From Anastrepha obliqua (taxonomy: Eukaryota; Arthropoda; Insecta; Diptera; Tephritidae): DNA of 64,000 nt. Shown here in pieces: positions 34,385-46,689 of the stretch. The stretch is taken from positions 63,582,001-63,646,000 of the forward strand of contig NC_072893.1 of assembly GCF_027943255.1 (NCBI RefSeq), given 5' to 3'. Made by a program: the position numbers and the translations under genes. The notes under the pieces are model-generated. The model did no database searches and was not told the DNA's origin. It saw only the letters and a program-made list of their open reading frames with translations. Positions within the stretch are counted from its first letter, which is position 1. Each line of letters begins with the position of its first letter.

Positions 34385-35631
34385 TCAGGTCAGTCCATAA
34401 GTACGTGCGTTTTTAAAAGTGGGTTTAAAATTAATACAAAAGATGTTTAAAGTATGTATTAATCAATAATATAACTTCCTTCATTATTTCCAACGTTTAC
34501 GCAAATTTTTAATTTCCTGCTGAAAATATTTTTTGTCCTAGCAGCCAAAATACGCTTCGATATCCCTTTTTATAGCTTCTTTTGAGGAGTAGTTTCTATT
34601 ACTCATATGGGATTGAAGTCCACGGAAAAGGTGATAATATCCGGAGAGTATGGTAGATGCGGCATTAACTCCCATCCGAGTTCGTTCAGCTTGCCTAATG
34701 TTGCCTTGCGGTATGATGTCTTGCGTTGTCGTGGTGAAACAAAACTTTGCGTCTATACACTAAAGACGGTCGATTTTTGTTAAGTGCCTCATTCAGGTTT
34801 GATAGCTGATGGGAATAATAATCAGCAGTTATCGTTTGGTTTGGTACCAGAAGTTCATAATAAACAATACCGGCCATATTCCACCAAATAGACAGGATAA
34901 TCTTCTTGGGATGAAGACCATCTCTAGGGGTCAGTTCTAGTGTTTCATCTTTATCTAACCATTGGCGTTTGCGCACAGGATTATTGTAAAGGACCCATGT
35001 TTCATCACCAGTAACGATACGGTTCAAAAAACGTTCATTTTCAAGCCGTTGCCGCAGCTGAGAACACACATTCACTTTCTGCTGAAGGTTGGTGACGGAA
35101 AGTCTATGCGGAACCCATTTTCCCAGCTTTGAAACCTTTCCCAACTGAACCAGGTGCCTGTGAACTGTTCCATGCGATGAATTTAACCTCTGAGCTATCA
35201 TATCGACTGTCAAATTTGGCTCAGCTTCTACGAGTTTGAGCAAGGCGTCGGAGTTAAAGACTTCAAGACGACCAGCGCGCGGGGCATCCTCCACGTCGCA
35301 GTTACCACTTCGGAATTTTGAAAACCACTTTTGCGCAGTCCTTACACTCCCGATATCCTCTGCGTGAACAGTGTTTATTTTGGCAGCAGCAGTTGTTGCA
35401 TTTTTACTACTTTTATAAAAAAAGATACAAAATATGCCTCTTATACGCGTTCGAAGATTCCATTTTATTTTTGAACAACACGTGCTTCTATCCGCGAATA
35501 AAATAACTTGTTGAATGCACTATATATCAAAGAAAATATAAATAGTTCCGTTGTATTCCGCGAATAATTTTTTTTTTGGAAAAATTGTGAAATTGTGGGT
35601 AAAATACGCACGAGCTTATGGACTGACCTGA
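34385..35631 (-). mobile_element. mariner element with intact termini
   Basis: 1,247 bp bounded by inverted repeats: TCAGGTCAGTCCATAAGT at 34385 and the exact inverse ACTTATGG-type end closing with GACTGACCTGA at 35631 (about 28 bp, two or three mismatches). TA duplications sit at 34383-34384 and 35632-35633. The ends look good enough to be mobilised in trans, although the transposase frame inside is broken. Confidence 0.93.
34459..35463 (-). pseudogene. mariner transposase, frameshifted
   Basis: Minus-strand mariner transposase. The likely start is ATG at 35463 (MESSNAYKRHIL). The frame is lost after about 15 codons in a T-tract (inverse of 35416-35423) that is one base too long. The main open part (35420 to 34695) has WFSKFRSGNCDVEDAPRAGR (helix-turn-helix region), WVPHRLS linker, VTGDETW (first Asp), and FHHDNARHHTA (second Asp). 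A second one-base loss near 34710 hides LGKLNELGWELMPH. The third Asp box is degenerate: YSPDI is followed by ITFSVDF where a PSDY-like motif is expected. The end reads SYIID then stop at 34459. Subfamily not assigned with confidence. Confidence 0.9.
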
Positions 35632-35633
35632 TA

Positions 35634-37640
35634 GATCTCTACGCCACACTTGTCCATTTCATCTTAAATTGCTTAACACGAAGTATACGCGTAATGCTCC
35701 TATTGCCCGTTTACTAAGCGAATTCAATGAGATCTTGAGTTCTATTCTGCTTGACTTTTTGGTGTCAAGGAACGAGTTTCATAAATTTCTAAACTCTTTT
35801 TTCTTAATTTTTTTTTTTATTCTACTATCGATAGTAATTTAAGCTCATATTAGCTATCCGAGCCAGAGTTGCCACACTGTAGCTGCGTTTCGTTTCTCAT
35901 TGATTTCAATCATGAAATTAGTATTTCTTATTCGTACAGATTGGTACATATGCAACAACATACCTATACATATGCATATACGAGTAGTAGTTATATCAGC
36001 GCAACAGTTGCAGCAAATTACAAGAAATGCGCGTAAAAGATTTTCTCATTTCCTCAACAACTGTAACAAATAAACTGAATAAATTCGCGTTTCTCGAGGC
36101 GAGTCACGTGCCAGGTAACAACAGAAGCCATCACACAATACAACCTTCTATGCAGCACTCAACTTACTGGCACAAATTTTCCTTTACCAAAATGAAAATA
36201 CTGAACAATAAATTTAATGGCTTTCAATACCTTTTCTGGCGGGATACTGGAGCTGTCGTTAATAAATTTAATTCGTTTTCCACACCTTCATTGGTTGTAT
36301 TTATATTCTTAAACATACATATATATATATACGTACATACATATACAGAAATTTATTTATGCAATTCGCTTGTGCTTTTTCGGGACAATAAGCCCGTATT
36401 GGGAAGCTCACAGCATGGCTCTATATATCACTCAATGTCTCGCTAGGCAGCGTGAGGCGCAGGTGAAGCGCAAATGATCTACGACTACGGAAAGTTGACA
36501 AAAGAATGAATGGAAAACAAAAAAACAAAAAGGGGGCAAATGTTTTTCGGTGCTGTCGTCGGAAATTGACATGGTGGACATGGGTGGTTTCAGCAGGATT
36601 TTGACTTTTGATTCCGAGTGATTTTAAACAAAAACGTTGTTAAAAGTTGTTAAAATAAAGGTAGAAGCCATGCACACCAAAAATGCGCAAAAAATATGAG
36701 ACGGTAAAACAATGGAAGGCTAACTGATAAAGCAGCTGGTAACGTTCGATTGAATGGGTGAGAGGAAAAACGTGTATAATGTATATAAGTTAAGGTGCCT
36801 GTGAAGAACTGAGAAGTTGACTTGCCGAAAAATGGCCAAGAAAGGGAAGTGCTTGAGGGTTACATGCACCTTTTGTCCGCCTATTCGATGTTTGCTTTTT
36901 GTGAGTTACACGAAGCAGCTGAGTTTATGTTGCTAAATCGTTTGCTCAGTCATAAAATTTATTTAATGCGATGTAAGACATTTTTGGGATAGAAGCTTTT
37001 GGGTGCACACGAGTTGGAGAAGGATGAGTTGGTCATTAAATTACGGCAACTTAAAAGTGATATTTGTAAGAATTTATGTAAGTCATGTGGCGATGACAGG
37101 GCGCAAAAATGTATTATAAAAAAAAAAATAAATAAAAACAAAAATGTTATACATTTGAAGTAAAAAGTAAAACTTACTTACTTACTTACTCCTGAAAAAA
37201 GTTTTGATTTCGCATATTTCGAGTACTTTGCTTATAATTCGCAATGGGCACATAAAATATTTCATACACTCATTAGCAGAAGTCTGCGTACAATGACTCT
37301 TACAGTATTCACATAGATTTTTTGTTATGACGTTTGCATTAAATGGTTTTTATGAATACTGGAAGCAATGAGAATAACTCTTAGCGAAAAAAATTATCAA
37401 AAAAAAACACGCGCCACTTAGCACTTTCATTTCGTTGTACTGAGCTATAATGAGAATATGAAGCTGCATCCTATAAATTTTCTAAAAATTCTGATTAAAA
37501 AATTTGAAAATTTGTTGTAGCCAATTAACATTTTTGAGCCAACGAAACTCAGTAACAAGTCTTGTGTCATATAAACGGTACTTAGTAGTCAGTATTTCCC
37601 AAAAAATTTCCCAACTAAATTTCTAGAATCAACATACCAT
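35634..37640. other. No gene recognised
   Basis: AT-rich DNA. A 139-codon frame at 36027-36446 has no recognisable domain and unremarkable codon use. A TACATATATA run lies at 36317-36345. Confidence 0.45.
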
Positions 37641-39235
37641 ATGTAGTTTTCATATGATGGACTTCCAAATAAATTTCAAATTAGGTGGCAACACAAGCAA
37701 AAACATTTTTTTTTGTTAAATATTGATGAAACACCCTATATTTGAATATTCGGGTAAAATTTTTTGTAAGTTGCTGTTTTTGCAATAAAATTCGAGTGCT
37801 ACCACTAGATAAAACCAGTTTTTGTTAAAGCCTATTTAAACACCCTTCATTTAATGCTTATAACTTGAAATTGTGTTTAGTTTTGTAATAAATTTAATGC
37901 GCCAACTTCGGATACAACTCTTTTTTTAAGTTTGTTGAAATACTTATAACTTAATATTCAAACAAAATTTGTGTTAAGCTGCTAGTATTGCAAAAACTTC
38001 AGGTGGCAACACCAGACAAAAAAAATGTTCCTATTGAAACATCTTTCATCTGATAACCATATTTTATTATTTAAATAAAATATGTAATAAGTTGCGTTAT
38101 TTTCAATAAAATTCAGGTGGCAATACCAGACTATTTTTTATAAAATCACCTTTCATCTAAAACATTTTTTATCTGATACTTATAACTTAATGCTCAAGTA
38201 AAATTTTTGATTAGTCGCTATTTTTGCAATAAAACTTAAGTGGCAACACTGGATAAAAATACTTTTTTGTTGAAGTCTGTTAAAGCCTTTATTTGATACC
38301 CTTTATTTGATACCTACATTTGAATATTCAGGTGAGATTTGTTATTATTGTAATAAAAATTATGTGGCAACTCCAGATAAAAATTATTTTTTGTTGAACT
38401 TTGTTGAAACACCCTTAATTTGATACCTATATTTTAATATTCTGGTTAGATTTGTGATCAGTTACTATTTTTCAGTACAAGTAATGTGGCAACTCCAGAT
38501 AAAAATATTGTTTGTTGAAGCTTATTGAAACACCCTTAATTTGATGCCTACATATATTTTGATATTCAGGTGAGATTTGTAATAAGTTGCTATTTTTGCA
38601 ATACAAATTAGGTGGCAACTCCAGATAAAAATATTTGTTTGTTGAAGTTTATTGAAACACCCTTAGTTTGGAACCTTTATCTTAGTATAGAAGAAAAATT
38701 TGCGATAAATTGCTATTTTTGGAATAAAAATTATGTGACAACACCGGATAAAAATATTATTTGTTGAAGCTTATTGAAACACCCTTAATTTGATACCTAC
38801 ATATATTTTGATATTCAGGTGAGACTTGTGATAACTTGCTATTTTTTATATAAAACTCATGTGGCAACTCCAGACAAAAATATTTTTTGTTGAAGCTTAT
38901 TGAAACACCCTTAATTTGATACGTACATATATTTTGATATTCAGATGAGATTTGTAATAAGTTGCTATTTTTGCAATACAAATTAGGTGGCAACTCCAGA
39001 TAAAAATATTTGTTTGTTGAAGCTTATTGAAACACCCTTAATTTGGAACCTTTGTCTTAGTATTGAAGAAAAATTTGGGATAAGTTGCTATTTTTGTAAT
39101 AAAAATCATATGGCAACACTGCAGAAAAATATTTTTGTATTGAAGCTTATTTAAACACCTTTAACTTAATATTCATGTAAAATTTGTGAAAAGCTGCTAT
39201 TTTTACAATGAAGTTCTGGTGGCAACGACATAAAA
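37641..39235 (+). repeat. Tandem array of GTGGCAAC-containing units (14 copies)
   Basis: A recurring unit contains AAGTTGCTATTTTTGCAATA, then GTGGCAACTCCAGATAAAAA, TTGTTGAAGCTTATTGAAAC and ACCCTTAATTTGATACC. The GTGGCAAC anchor (or its variant) begins at 37685, 37796, 37899, 38003, 38117, 38240, 38364, 38486, 38612, 38735, 38861, 38987, 39110, 39219. Spacing is 103-114 bp in the left part and 122-126 bp in the right. Because 126 is divisible by three, a minus-strand open frame at 38757-38993 has a repetitive translation, which I attribute to the array. Confidence 0.93.
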
Positions 39236-39769
39236 TTTTTGTTGGTATATATTTTTCGTTTAAATATTTGCTTTCGTACCCACAGCATCGATACCTACGT
39301 CTATTTTTTATACATCATTTATTTTTTTATGTACAAAGAGCTGGCAACACCTATCAACGACCCAAAAGCTTTTCAATGGCGTAAAAAATGTTTTCTACGT
39401 TTGTATATACCGGCGTGATTACGATAGTAGCGCAATGGCCAATTGTCAAGTTTTTTCTATTTACTTTTTACTTATTTCTTTGCTATTTTTTAATTCATTG
39501 ATTTTTGCTAATTTTTTGTTTGTTGCTTGCCGGTGTTACGCATATCCATCCATGTAAAAGCGAGCTTACGCTGTAAGGAAGTAAATGCATAACATCTGTA
39601 ACAAAAAACCTATTGAAAATCATTACGAATTTTGTTCCACTTTAAACTTACAAAATTGAAGTGCCTACAAAACTTTCTACCCAGTTTTTTTTTATGAATT
39701 ATTATTGAAAAGTTATACATTTTGGTGGTGGTTTTTGACTTATGTAGACTCTGATTTATGTGGATTTTC

Positions 39770-39935
39770 TTGCAGCTCCTCTTTGTGGCATGTGTCTTGA
39801 TATTTTTCCAGAAATTCCTCCTACAATTTTATGCCGCCTCCGCACGGCAGCTCGTTTTTTATGAGGATTTTTTCATGGCCGAAATACACTCGAAGATTTG
39901 CCATTGCTGCCGAGGACCGCCCGCTATTAGGACAA
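39770..39935 (-). repeat. SINE fragment
   Basis: CTCCTCTTTGTGGCATGTGT, GCCGCCTCCGCACGGCAGC, TTTATGAGGATTTTTTCATG and GATTTGCCATTGCTGCCGAG match the middle of the SINE family in reverse orientation. Both ends are missing. Confidence 0.8.
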
Positions 39936-41120
39936 TGATAATTATCAGTTTAATATAAGAGGGAGATGTACTCCTGCCTCTGACTCAAATGATATCCAAG
40001 GCTGCAGTTTTCTTTCAATTTAATACAAAAATTGTCTCATTGGCGACTATAATCACCGCAGGTCAAGATTATAATCTTCAATTGTGTAGCAAAATGTAAG
40101 CAGTTGGATCACGTGGTGGGGAACCCGAAAGAGATTTTTCCCTATCTACACATATAGCATAACTTTTTCCATCCAGTGAATATAAGCAAATAACTCTTCC
40201 ACATATTTCATGCGAAATACGAAAAAACCCATATTTCAATTTGAGGAGTGTAGAAAAACTTAAAGTACATATAAAATGAAGTAAAATCCCTCGCATATAG
40301 TCAATGAACTACGAGTAAGACCGCACTGCTCGTTAGCTATTCCATATCGTCTTTCTCATCTTTTACCGACTTCCACGCTTAACATACAAAAAATTGCATC
40401 ACTCACTACTGCGTAATTCATCATTAAAATGCAAAGCACACAAGAGTATTAAAAAAGTATTTGAAAATTCGCCAAAATCTAATGAAAAACGAACGAACTT
40501 AAAATGCACCTACGATAACCTAAACGCCTTCACAACATTGCTAAGCTGCATCAAGCAGCGAGCTTAACGGCCTGCCTGACTCGCTGGCTGACTGACTGGC
40601 TGCCCGATTTGGCTTTGCCGTCAACCTACTGTGCTGGCTGCAGTTTGGCTGCCGTGCTTGGCAACGGACAGGTTTTATACCCAAACGAGTCATTGAAGTG
40701 TAATCGAACAAAAATTGAAGTTTAGTACAATCACCAGCATGAGCATGAGCATGAGCATGAGTGTGTTTGTTAAAACGTGTGTGTGTGTTGATAAAATGTC
40801 AAATGTGCGTTAAGCTGAAAAGAATCTACTTAAATGCCAGTTTGGATAGAAGAAAATTCATTGCGCGCCGTTGAAGGGGCAATAAGAGCAAACAAAATGA
40901 GAAAGCGAAAACATCAGCTCTTTGTGGGATAAAAGAATTTAGTCACTTTCCTGTAAAAATATGCATATGTGTGCGTTTCAAATATGTATATTCAGCGAAA
41001 TTCGATTAAAAAAGCGCAAGTGTGCAAAATCTGGCATCCAATGACAGGCGATAGACAGGCACATGGGAGTTCTAGGTGAAAAGTAATGTTTCTGTTGGTA
41101 GTGGTAAGAAAAAGAAAGGG

Positions 41121-41158
<38 letters not shown>

Positions 41159-41840
41159 TGGTAGAAGGGAACACTAACGTGGTTTGGACAGTAAAGGTGT
41201 TATAAATTATATTTGACGCAAGGATGATGAGTCAAAAGACTAAAGTGGATTTTGATTTTGATGTATGTGAATAATTTTCCGTGAATAATAAAAGATTTTG
41301 CTCTTTGAGTGATAAGATTTGATTATTTTTGGTTTTTCTCGAGACGCACTAATGCACATATATATGAAAGAAGTTGCTCTGATTCCTAGTAGAGAGAGAA
41401 AAGGAAAGAGTGATGTAGAATTTGTGCTTAAGTCATGGAGAATAACTTTTTCGTGTGAGCTTATTGTCATAGAATATTATTAGTATTTCTACCACACTCC
41501 TTTGGAGCGTAAGGATTCAACAAAGGTTTTCCAAACATTTTTATTTTTAGTCATGGGCTTCAGTTCAGTTTCCTTGCGAATAGTCAGTTATCGGTGATTG
41601 CTAAGTTATCAGTGATCTGTTTCTTCTTCTCGCTTATTGCGGATTTCAAGTCAAGGCGGCATTTCTTCATAAGCCGCCTACCCATCCATATTTTTTCTTC
41701 TTTATTTCGTTGTTGCTGCTTTTTGGCATGCAATCCTCAAGAGCTATACGTTTGTTATTACTCTTAAAATATAATAGCGAAAAATTCGCTAAACTTCATA
41801 ATTTTGCTTGATAGCATTCTAAATTTCCTTCCATTAGTAT
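39936..41840. other. No gene recognised; GCATGA hexamer and GA microsatellites
   Basis: Contains four tandem GCATGA hexamers (40738-40762) and a (GA)n tract at about 41117-41158. CTGACTGGCTG-type repeats occur at 40577-40605. No domain found. Confidence 0.55.
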
Positions 41841-42007
41841 CCAAAATTTCGCAATTTCGTTTTTGAAAAACTGTTTTACAAAATACAAAAACGCGCTCCA
41901 TTGCTTGTATGTTTGTCTACAGCACCTGTTTAGTTCGCAAGTGTAAATTTGATTGACCTACGAAGCCATTATAAATTTTCCGAAAGGGTGATTAATTTTG
42001 CGCCTCC
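41841..42007 (+). mobile_element. TA-type MITE, copy E
   Basis: Interior CTCCATTGCTTGTATGTTTG and right end GGGTGATTAATTTTGCGCCT match copies C and D. The left terminal repeat is degraded (CAAAATTTCGCAATTT). Confidence 0.75.
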
Positions 42008-43067
42008 AATTATTTTGGTCCATATTGACGACCTGTGACTGCAGTAGTTTACTAGTGAAAAAGATTGTGTCCCTTTAATAATATTACATTCGAAATATTT
42101 ACATGTAATTTCTTTCAACATTGAAAATATAGAATTTCTCTACAAACGAAAGAGCTGGAAGAGAATACCAGCCTACGCTTACTACAGTGAGTCAGACTTT
42201 ATATAAGTCGTGTATGTGATTCTACAAAATATCTTTTTCGGTATCAAACTTGGTGAAGTAGGAGAAGATCGGAAAAAAAGTGTTGGGTATCAGTAAGCAT
42301 AAGCACGAGCTGATCACCTGGGTAAACATGTTTTAACTGCGGAGGATATAAAACACAATAAAATGGATCAGTTAACTACTCTCAATCCATCGAGGGACAC
42401 AATAGACCTTTCAGGTCACAGTGCTATATTCTCTTTTAGTAATAATAATAATAAATAAATAGCGATAAGCGGTTAGAAATTTAATACAGCCCGTGAAAAA
42501 TGATAGCACCTTAACATTTTGTCCACTTTTGCTCATCTTTCAGTTTTTAAATATTCATTACTTTTTAAATAAAAGTTTAGCTCGTTGTTTAAGGAAAACC
42601 GTATACATACATCCAAATTTAAAACTTTCCATTATTTTTTTTTTAAGTTTAGCTTGGAGTTTACCAAAAGCCGTGACTCAAACTTAAGATAAAAAATAAA
42701 AAAAAATGTTCCATAAACTTCTCATCACAATTCTAAGATATTTAATTACAATTTTGAGAAAAAATTTTGATATGCAGTTTTGTATCGTATTTCAGTATAA
42801 TAAAGTTAAAGTTTGAAGTTGCTGGAAAATTCCGTTAATTTGTTATAATTTATTCCGCTGGTGGTGTTGTGTCTTTTCTGCATATAAAAAAGTGTCGTGA
42901 ACTGAATGTAGTAGAAAGTGATGAGCGTTCTCTGCTACATGTCTTTAGTGAGCCATATCTTGGGATGTGTGTATTGTAGGAGGTGTTATTATTGGGTGAT
43001 TTAAAGGGGATCTTACACTTCAAAAAAGCTTCTGCAATAGTTTTGTGTTTAGTAAAGCCAGTAAAGC
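42008..43067. other. No gene recognised
   Basis: AT-rich DNA. A small AATAATAATAA run lies at 42441-42453. Confidence 0.5.
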
Positions 43068-43380
43068 CAAAAAGTGTGGCCCAATTTCAACAAATCTAAG
43101 ACTTACGAATTGCTAAGAAAGTCGCGAAAAGACATTTCCATAATTACGTTAGCAATACCCGGCTTTTTGGAGACCATGCCAGCAAGATGGAGTGGGATTA
43201 CTACAATAAATGGAGAAGCTGATGTCCGGAAGAATATAGAGAAACAGTTTTTCACTATCTCTGTGAGTGCCCAAGCCTGGGTGCTCTACGACACATTTAG
43301 AACGCTGGGTGAATTCTCGATTACAGATAACAAATTTATAGTCAAATCAAGATGTTTCGACTAACAAAAAACAGTGGTTC
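43068..43380 (+). pseudogene. LINE C-terminal (Cys/His motif) fragment
   Basis: WPNFNKSKTYELLRKSRKDI followed by SIITLAIPGF is the pre-zinc-motif region of R1/LOA/I-like LINE polyproteins. After a frame change near 43165 the alternative frame reads HASKMEWDYYNKWRS, stop, CPEEYRETVFHYLCECPSLG, containing the Cys-(x)n-His-x3-Cys-x-Cys-Pro signature. Fragment only. Flanks show no RT. Confidence 0.78.
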
Positions 43381-43940
43381 TACAAATAGTGCATCAAATT
43401 GGCATCTTTTGTGCTAACTGGGTCTGGGCTGTATCGCGCAGACTAACGTTTCAAAATGATGGTAAACAAATTAAAAAGTAAAATTCGACTCTTTCTTCAG
43501 TACCTCCAAGGTGAAAAGACGGAACAGTCGAACAGTAGCAACGTGGTATCGCTCCAACTATTGAGTTCTGGTAATATAATATGAATGTCGAAGATGAGGC
43601 TACCATGGGAGCAAAATCATTGCAAATGTTTACAAAATCTTGGAAAGCCTATTCGGAGCATTGGCACATGAGCACTTACTCCATCGTCTAGCGATTGAGG
43701 AATACATCTGAATCAGTTAATACTAAATATCTTGATTTGAGTTCGAAAAAAAAAAGAAATGCTTACAACTTTTTACTTCACTTAATAGTAGCTAAACGAG
43801 TTCAAAGAAAATCATCTACTGGGCAATCAGTTTGTTACTTTGTGAAATTCTATAAACGCTCAATAATTTTCACAAATTTATATTTTATTCTTAATCAATT
43901 TATAAATCATTCGACCGACAAGCCGAAGAAGTTGGTGAAT
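43381..43940. other. No gene recognised
   Basis: AT-rich DNA between a LINE scrap and a short retroposon. No motif identified. Confidence 0.45.
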
Positions 43941-43954
43941 GACTGCCATTCGGT

Positions 43955-44075
43955 TGCGGTTGTAGCAGCATAAACATTCTCCATACTTGTAAGGGGAGTG
44001 CTGCTGAAGTGACAGTCGTTGGCCGGATATTAATCTGAGTCTTTCCGATAACATGTTACCGACTGTTGTGGAAAC
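43955..44075 (-). mobile_element. Short retroposon (GTTGTAGCAGCATAAACATT family), copy 1
   Basis: A 121-bp element flanked by a 14-bp direct repeat with one mismatch, GACTGSCATTCGGT, at 43941-43954 and 44076-44089. It shares GTTGTAGCAGC, AGTGACAGTC and CCGACTGTTGTGGAA with the copy at 47437-47570. On the minus strand it ends in a CAA-like tail, consistent with LINE-mediated insertion. No clear pol III boxes, so whether it is a SINE or a processed LINE tail is open. Confidence 0.8.
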
Positions 44076-44290
44076 GACTGGCATTCGGTAGTACGCGTCT
44101 ACGAAATATCGAGCATGAAACAACAAGTGATTTAAAAAATCGCCCTTCGACTGGCTATGGCAAACCTCGAGTGTATTTTATGGCATACTCGGACTTTAAA
44201 AGTAATAATTTTCCGAAAATCGCTTTCACAGAAACGGAGGCTAGAAACCGTTGGTCACTTTTGCACCGATTAACTTGCAATTTTTACCCA

Positions 44291-44720
44291 AGTTAAAAAA
44301 AAAATAAAAATAAAAAAATTAAAAAAAAAATAACAATAAAAAAAAATAAAATGAAAACAAAAATAAAAAAAAATTAAAAAAAAAAATTAAAAAAAAAATT
44401 AAAAAAAAAATTAAAAAAAAAATTAAAAAAAAAATTTAAAAAACAAAAATAAAAAAAAAAAATAAAACAAAAAAATAAAATAAAACATTAAAAAACCAAA
44501 TAAAAGATAAAAAAAAAAAAAAATAAAAAAAAAAAAAAAAAAATTAAAAAAAAAAATTGAAAAAACACAATTAAAAAAAATTTTAAAAAATTAAAAAAAA
44601 AAAAAATTAAAAACAAAATAAAAAAAAAAAATAAAAAAAAAATTTAAAAATAAAAAAACAAAAAAAAATTTTTAATTAAAAATAATTAAAAAAAATGTTT
44701 AAAAAAAAAATTAAACAAAA
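44291..44720 (+). repeat. 430-bp A-rich low-complexity block
   Basis: Almost exclusively A with regularly spaced T or TT (AAAAAAAATT, AAAATAAAA) and rare C or G. There is no SINE or LINE body adjacent that would explain it as a poly(A) tail. Confidence 0.95.
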
Positions 44721-44724
44721 AACA

Positions 44725-46689
44725 ATTAATTAAGAAAAAAATCCAAATGAAAAATGTAAGTACCTTAACCCTCCAAAATGGCACAAATTTCACCATTTTA
44801 TTTTTAAATTCCATTTCATTCCCATGCTTTCGTATTTGACCGCCTGAACTATGCGGTACTATGTCATCGGTGGCGACCAAAAGTTCGTTTTTCCACTCTA
44901 CCAACTCTCATCGGCCTGCTAATGCTAGTTCGCATTTGGGCTGTTGTTGACCAATATACAAGCGCTATATGCGTGTGTATGAGTGTGCACACATTTATTA
45001 TTGTAAGCCACAATTATTTGTAACACTCGTACATTGTGGTTAGAACTAATATTTTCCATGTACAACTTTGCGCTCTGCTGCCACACTTCATTAATATTAA
45101 CATGCATACCACAGCATCGCAAAAACAATAACAAAAATGAAAACAAAAATAGTTACTAATTTCAAAATAGCTGTTTTTGGTTAAGAATTGCTGTCATTCC
45201 TAAAAATTCATGTGAACTTTGTAATGTTCATGCGTTGGTGGTTATGTGCGTTGGGGATGCCAAAAATTGACAAAAAATACTAAATAAAATAAAAACTATA
45301 TACATATTACATAAATAAAAACAATAATTATTTTACCAAAGTTGCTTCCACACTATGCCATAAAAGTCAGCATTTGCCATTGCAGCTGTGTTTTGCAGTC
45401 ATTTATGGTATGCGGCTGTTGAACGCTTGTGCATATGCAATGAAATTTACGAAATTAATTTTAAATCCCCTTAACGACTGCAAAATGGCTACTAAAACTG
45501 GTTCTTCAACAGCGCTTCTATGCAATTTCATGCAGCAAATTTAGCTTTAGATAGGTAATGCATTTATATATATGTATGGCAACACATACACACACACATA
45601 CATACGCGACGATGTTGCGTGCTTTCAGTCGGGTTGGCTGTGCTATGCAACTTTCTCTTATGCACCTAATTGTTAAATGTATATTTTATGTTTTGCACAT
45701 GCAAGCAGCTCTGCATGTGCTCGAGTGTTCGCCTGGTCTCGTGTGCGTGTGTGGTGGTGCTGCGCGTGGACTGATGGTGTCGCAATTTGTAATTAAGCCA
45801 CTTTTGTTGCTATTTTCTGTTGCTGCTTAATGCAGCATGAAATGAAAAAATATACACCCACAAGCGTCAGCGTGCAGTGTTGAGCACAGCATAGAAAGCG
45901 CCAAAATTGTGCCATCGCAGCATCAACAAAAAAAAAAAAAAAAAAAAAACAAAAATACTCTAAATTCTGTGTTTGCGATTTTTAGTTTCCGGAATTCGCT
46001 TTTCGTTTTTCATTTTTCACGTAATAAACCCAATAAATATTCGGCGTTCACGTGCACAAACAAGCACCAGTGCGCGCATACACACAACGCAAACAGCTTT
46101 TGCCTAACAGCTGCCACCAATTCGCCGCAGAAGCTACGCAGTGCGCCGCCATGTATGCCACCATATAGAGTGTTTGGCATATGCACGCGCTTTGCGACGT
46201 GTGTTGTTATGCTTTGCCACTGGGTATTTGCATATTTGTGTGTTATGTGCGCACTCCACTTTTCTTTAGTTTAGTTTCATTTTAGGTTTTCGCTGGTTTT
46301 TTAGATTTTTCGAGTTTTGTGAGATTTTTCGTTTTCTTTTTTGTTGTTTTAGTATCCTTTTTTCTAGATGTTTTTTGTCCTTTTTTCCACTTTTGGGCTT
46401 GTGCCAACTCAATATATGCAGTTTTCTAATATGCATGTGCATATGTGTGCGTGTGCCTGCTTGTGACAGTATTTCAAATTCTCGTTTTCTCTTTTTTTTC
46501 ATTTCTGAAATAATAAACGATAGTGAAATTGGCGTAAAATTGTGCAAATATTTTGGTGTATCTGTACAAAGATAGTTTTAATAACTTTTAGCGGAGAATG
46601 GAGTATTTTTATAATACCAGGCAACATGAATTTTCATTCCGAGTCGTCGCCACTTTTTTGTGTTTTGTATGAAAATCATGAAATTCAGT
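44725..46689. other. No gene recognised; microsatellites
   Basis: Contains an ACAC/ATAC run at 45583-45607 and an A-homopolymer at 45928-45949. Open frames at 45558-45830 and 45909-46274 read through microsatellite-derived His/Thr and Lys runs and are not convincing. Confidence 0.5.

Noticed and set aside
36027..36446. 139-codon open frame
   Set aside because: No domain or signal peptide recognised, unremarkable codon use, and low-complexity TACATATATA inside.
38757..38993. Minus-strand open frame with an internally repeated peptide
   Set aside because: The peptide repeat follows from a 126-bp DNA period (42 codons). Other units of the array do not keep the frame open.
37641..39235. CRISPR-like repeat array
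   Set aside because: Direct repeats are long, diverged and without unique spacers, in a eukaryotic context. This is a tandem satellite.
45909..46274. 121-codon open frame
   Set aside because: Begins in an A-homopolymer giving a Lys/Asn run and reads through CA-rich microsatellite-like DNA.
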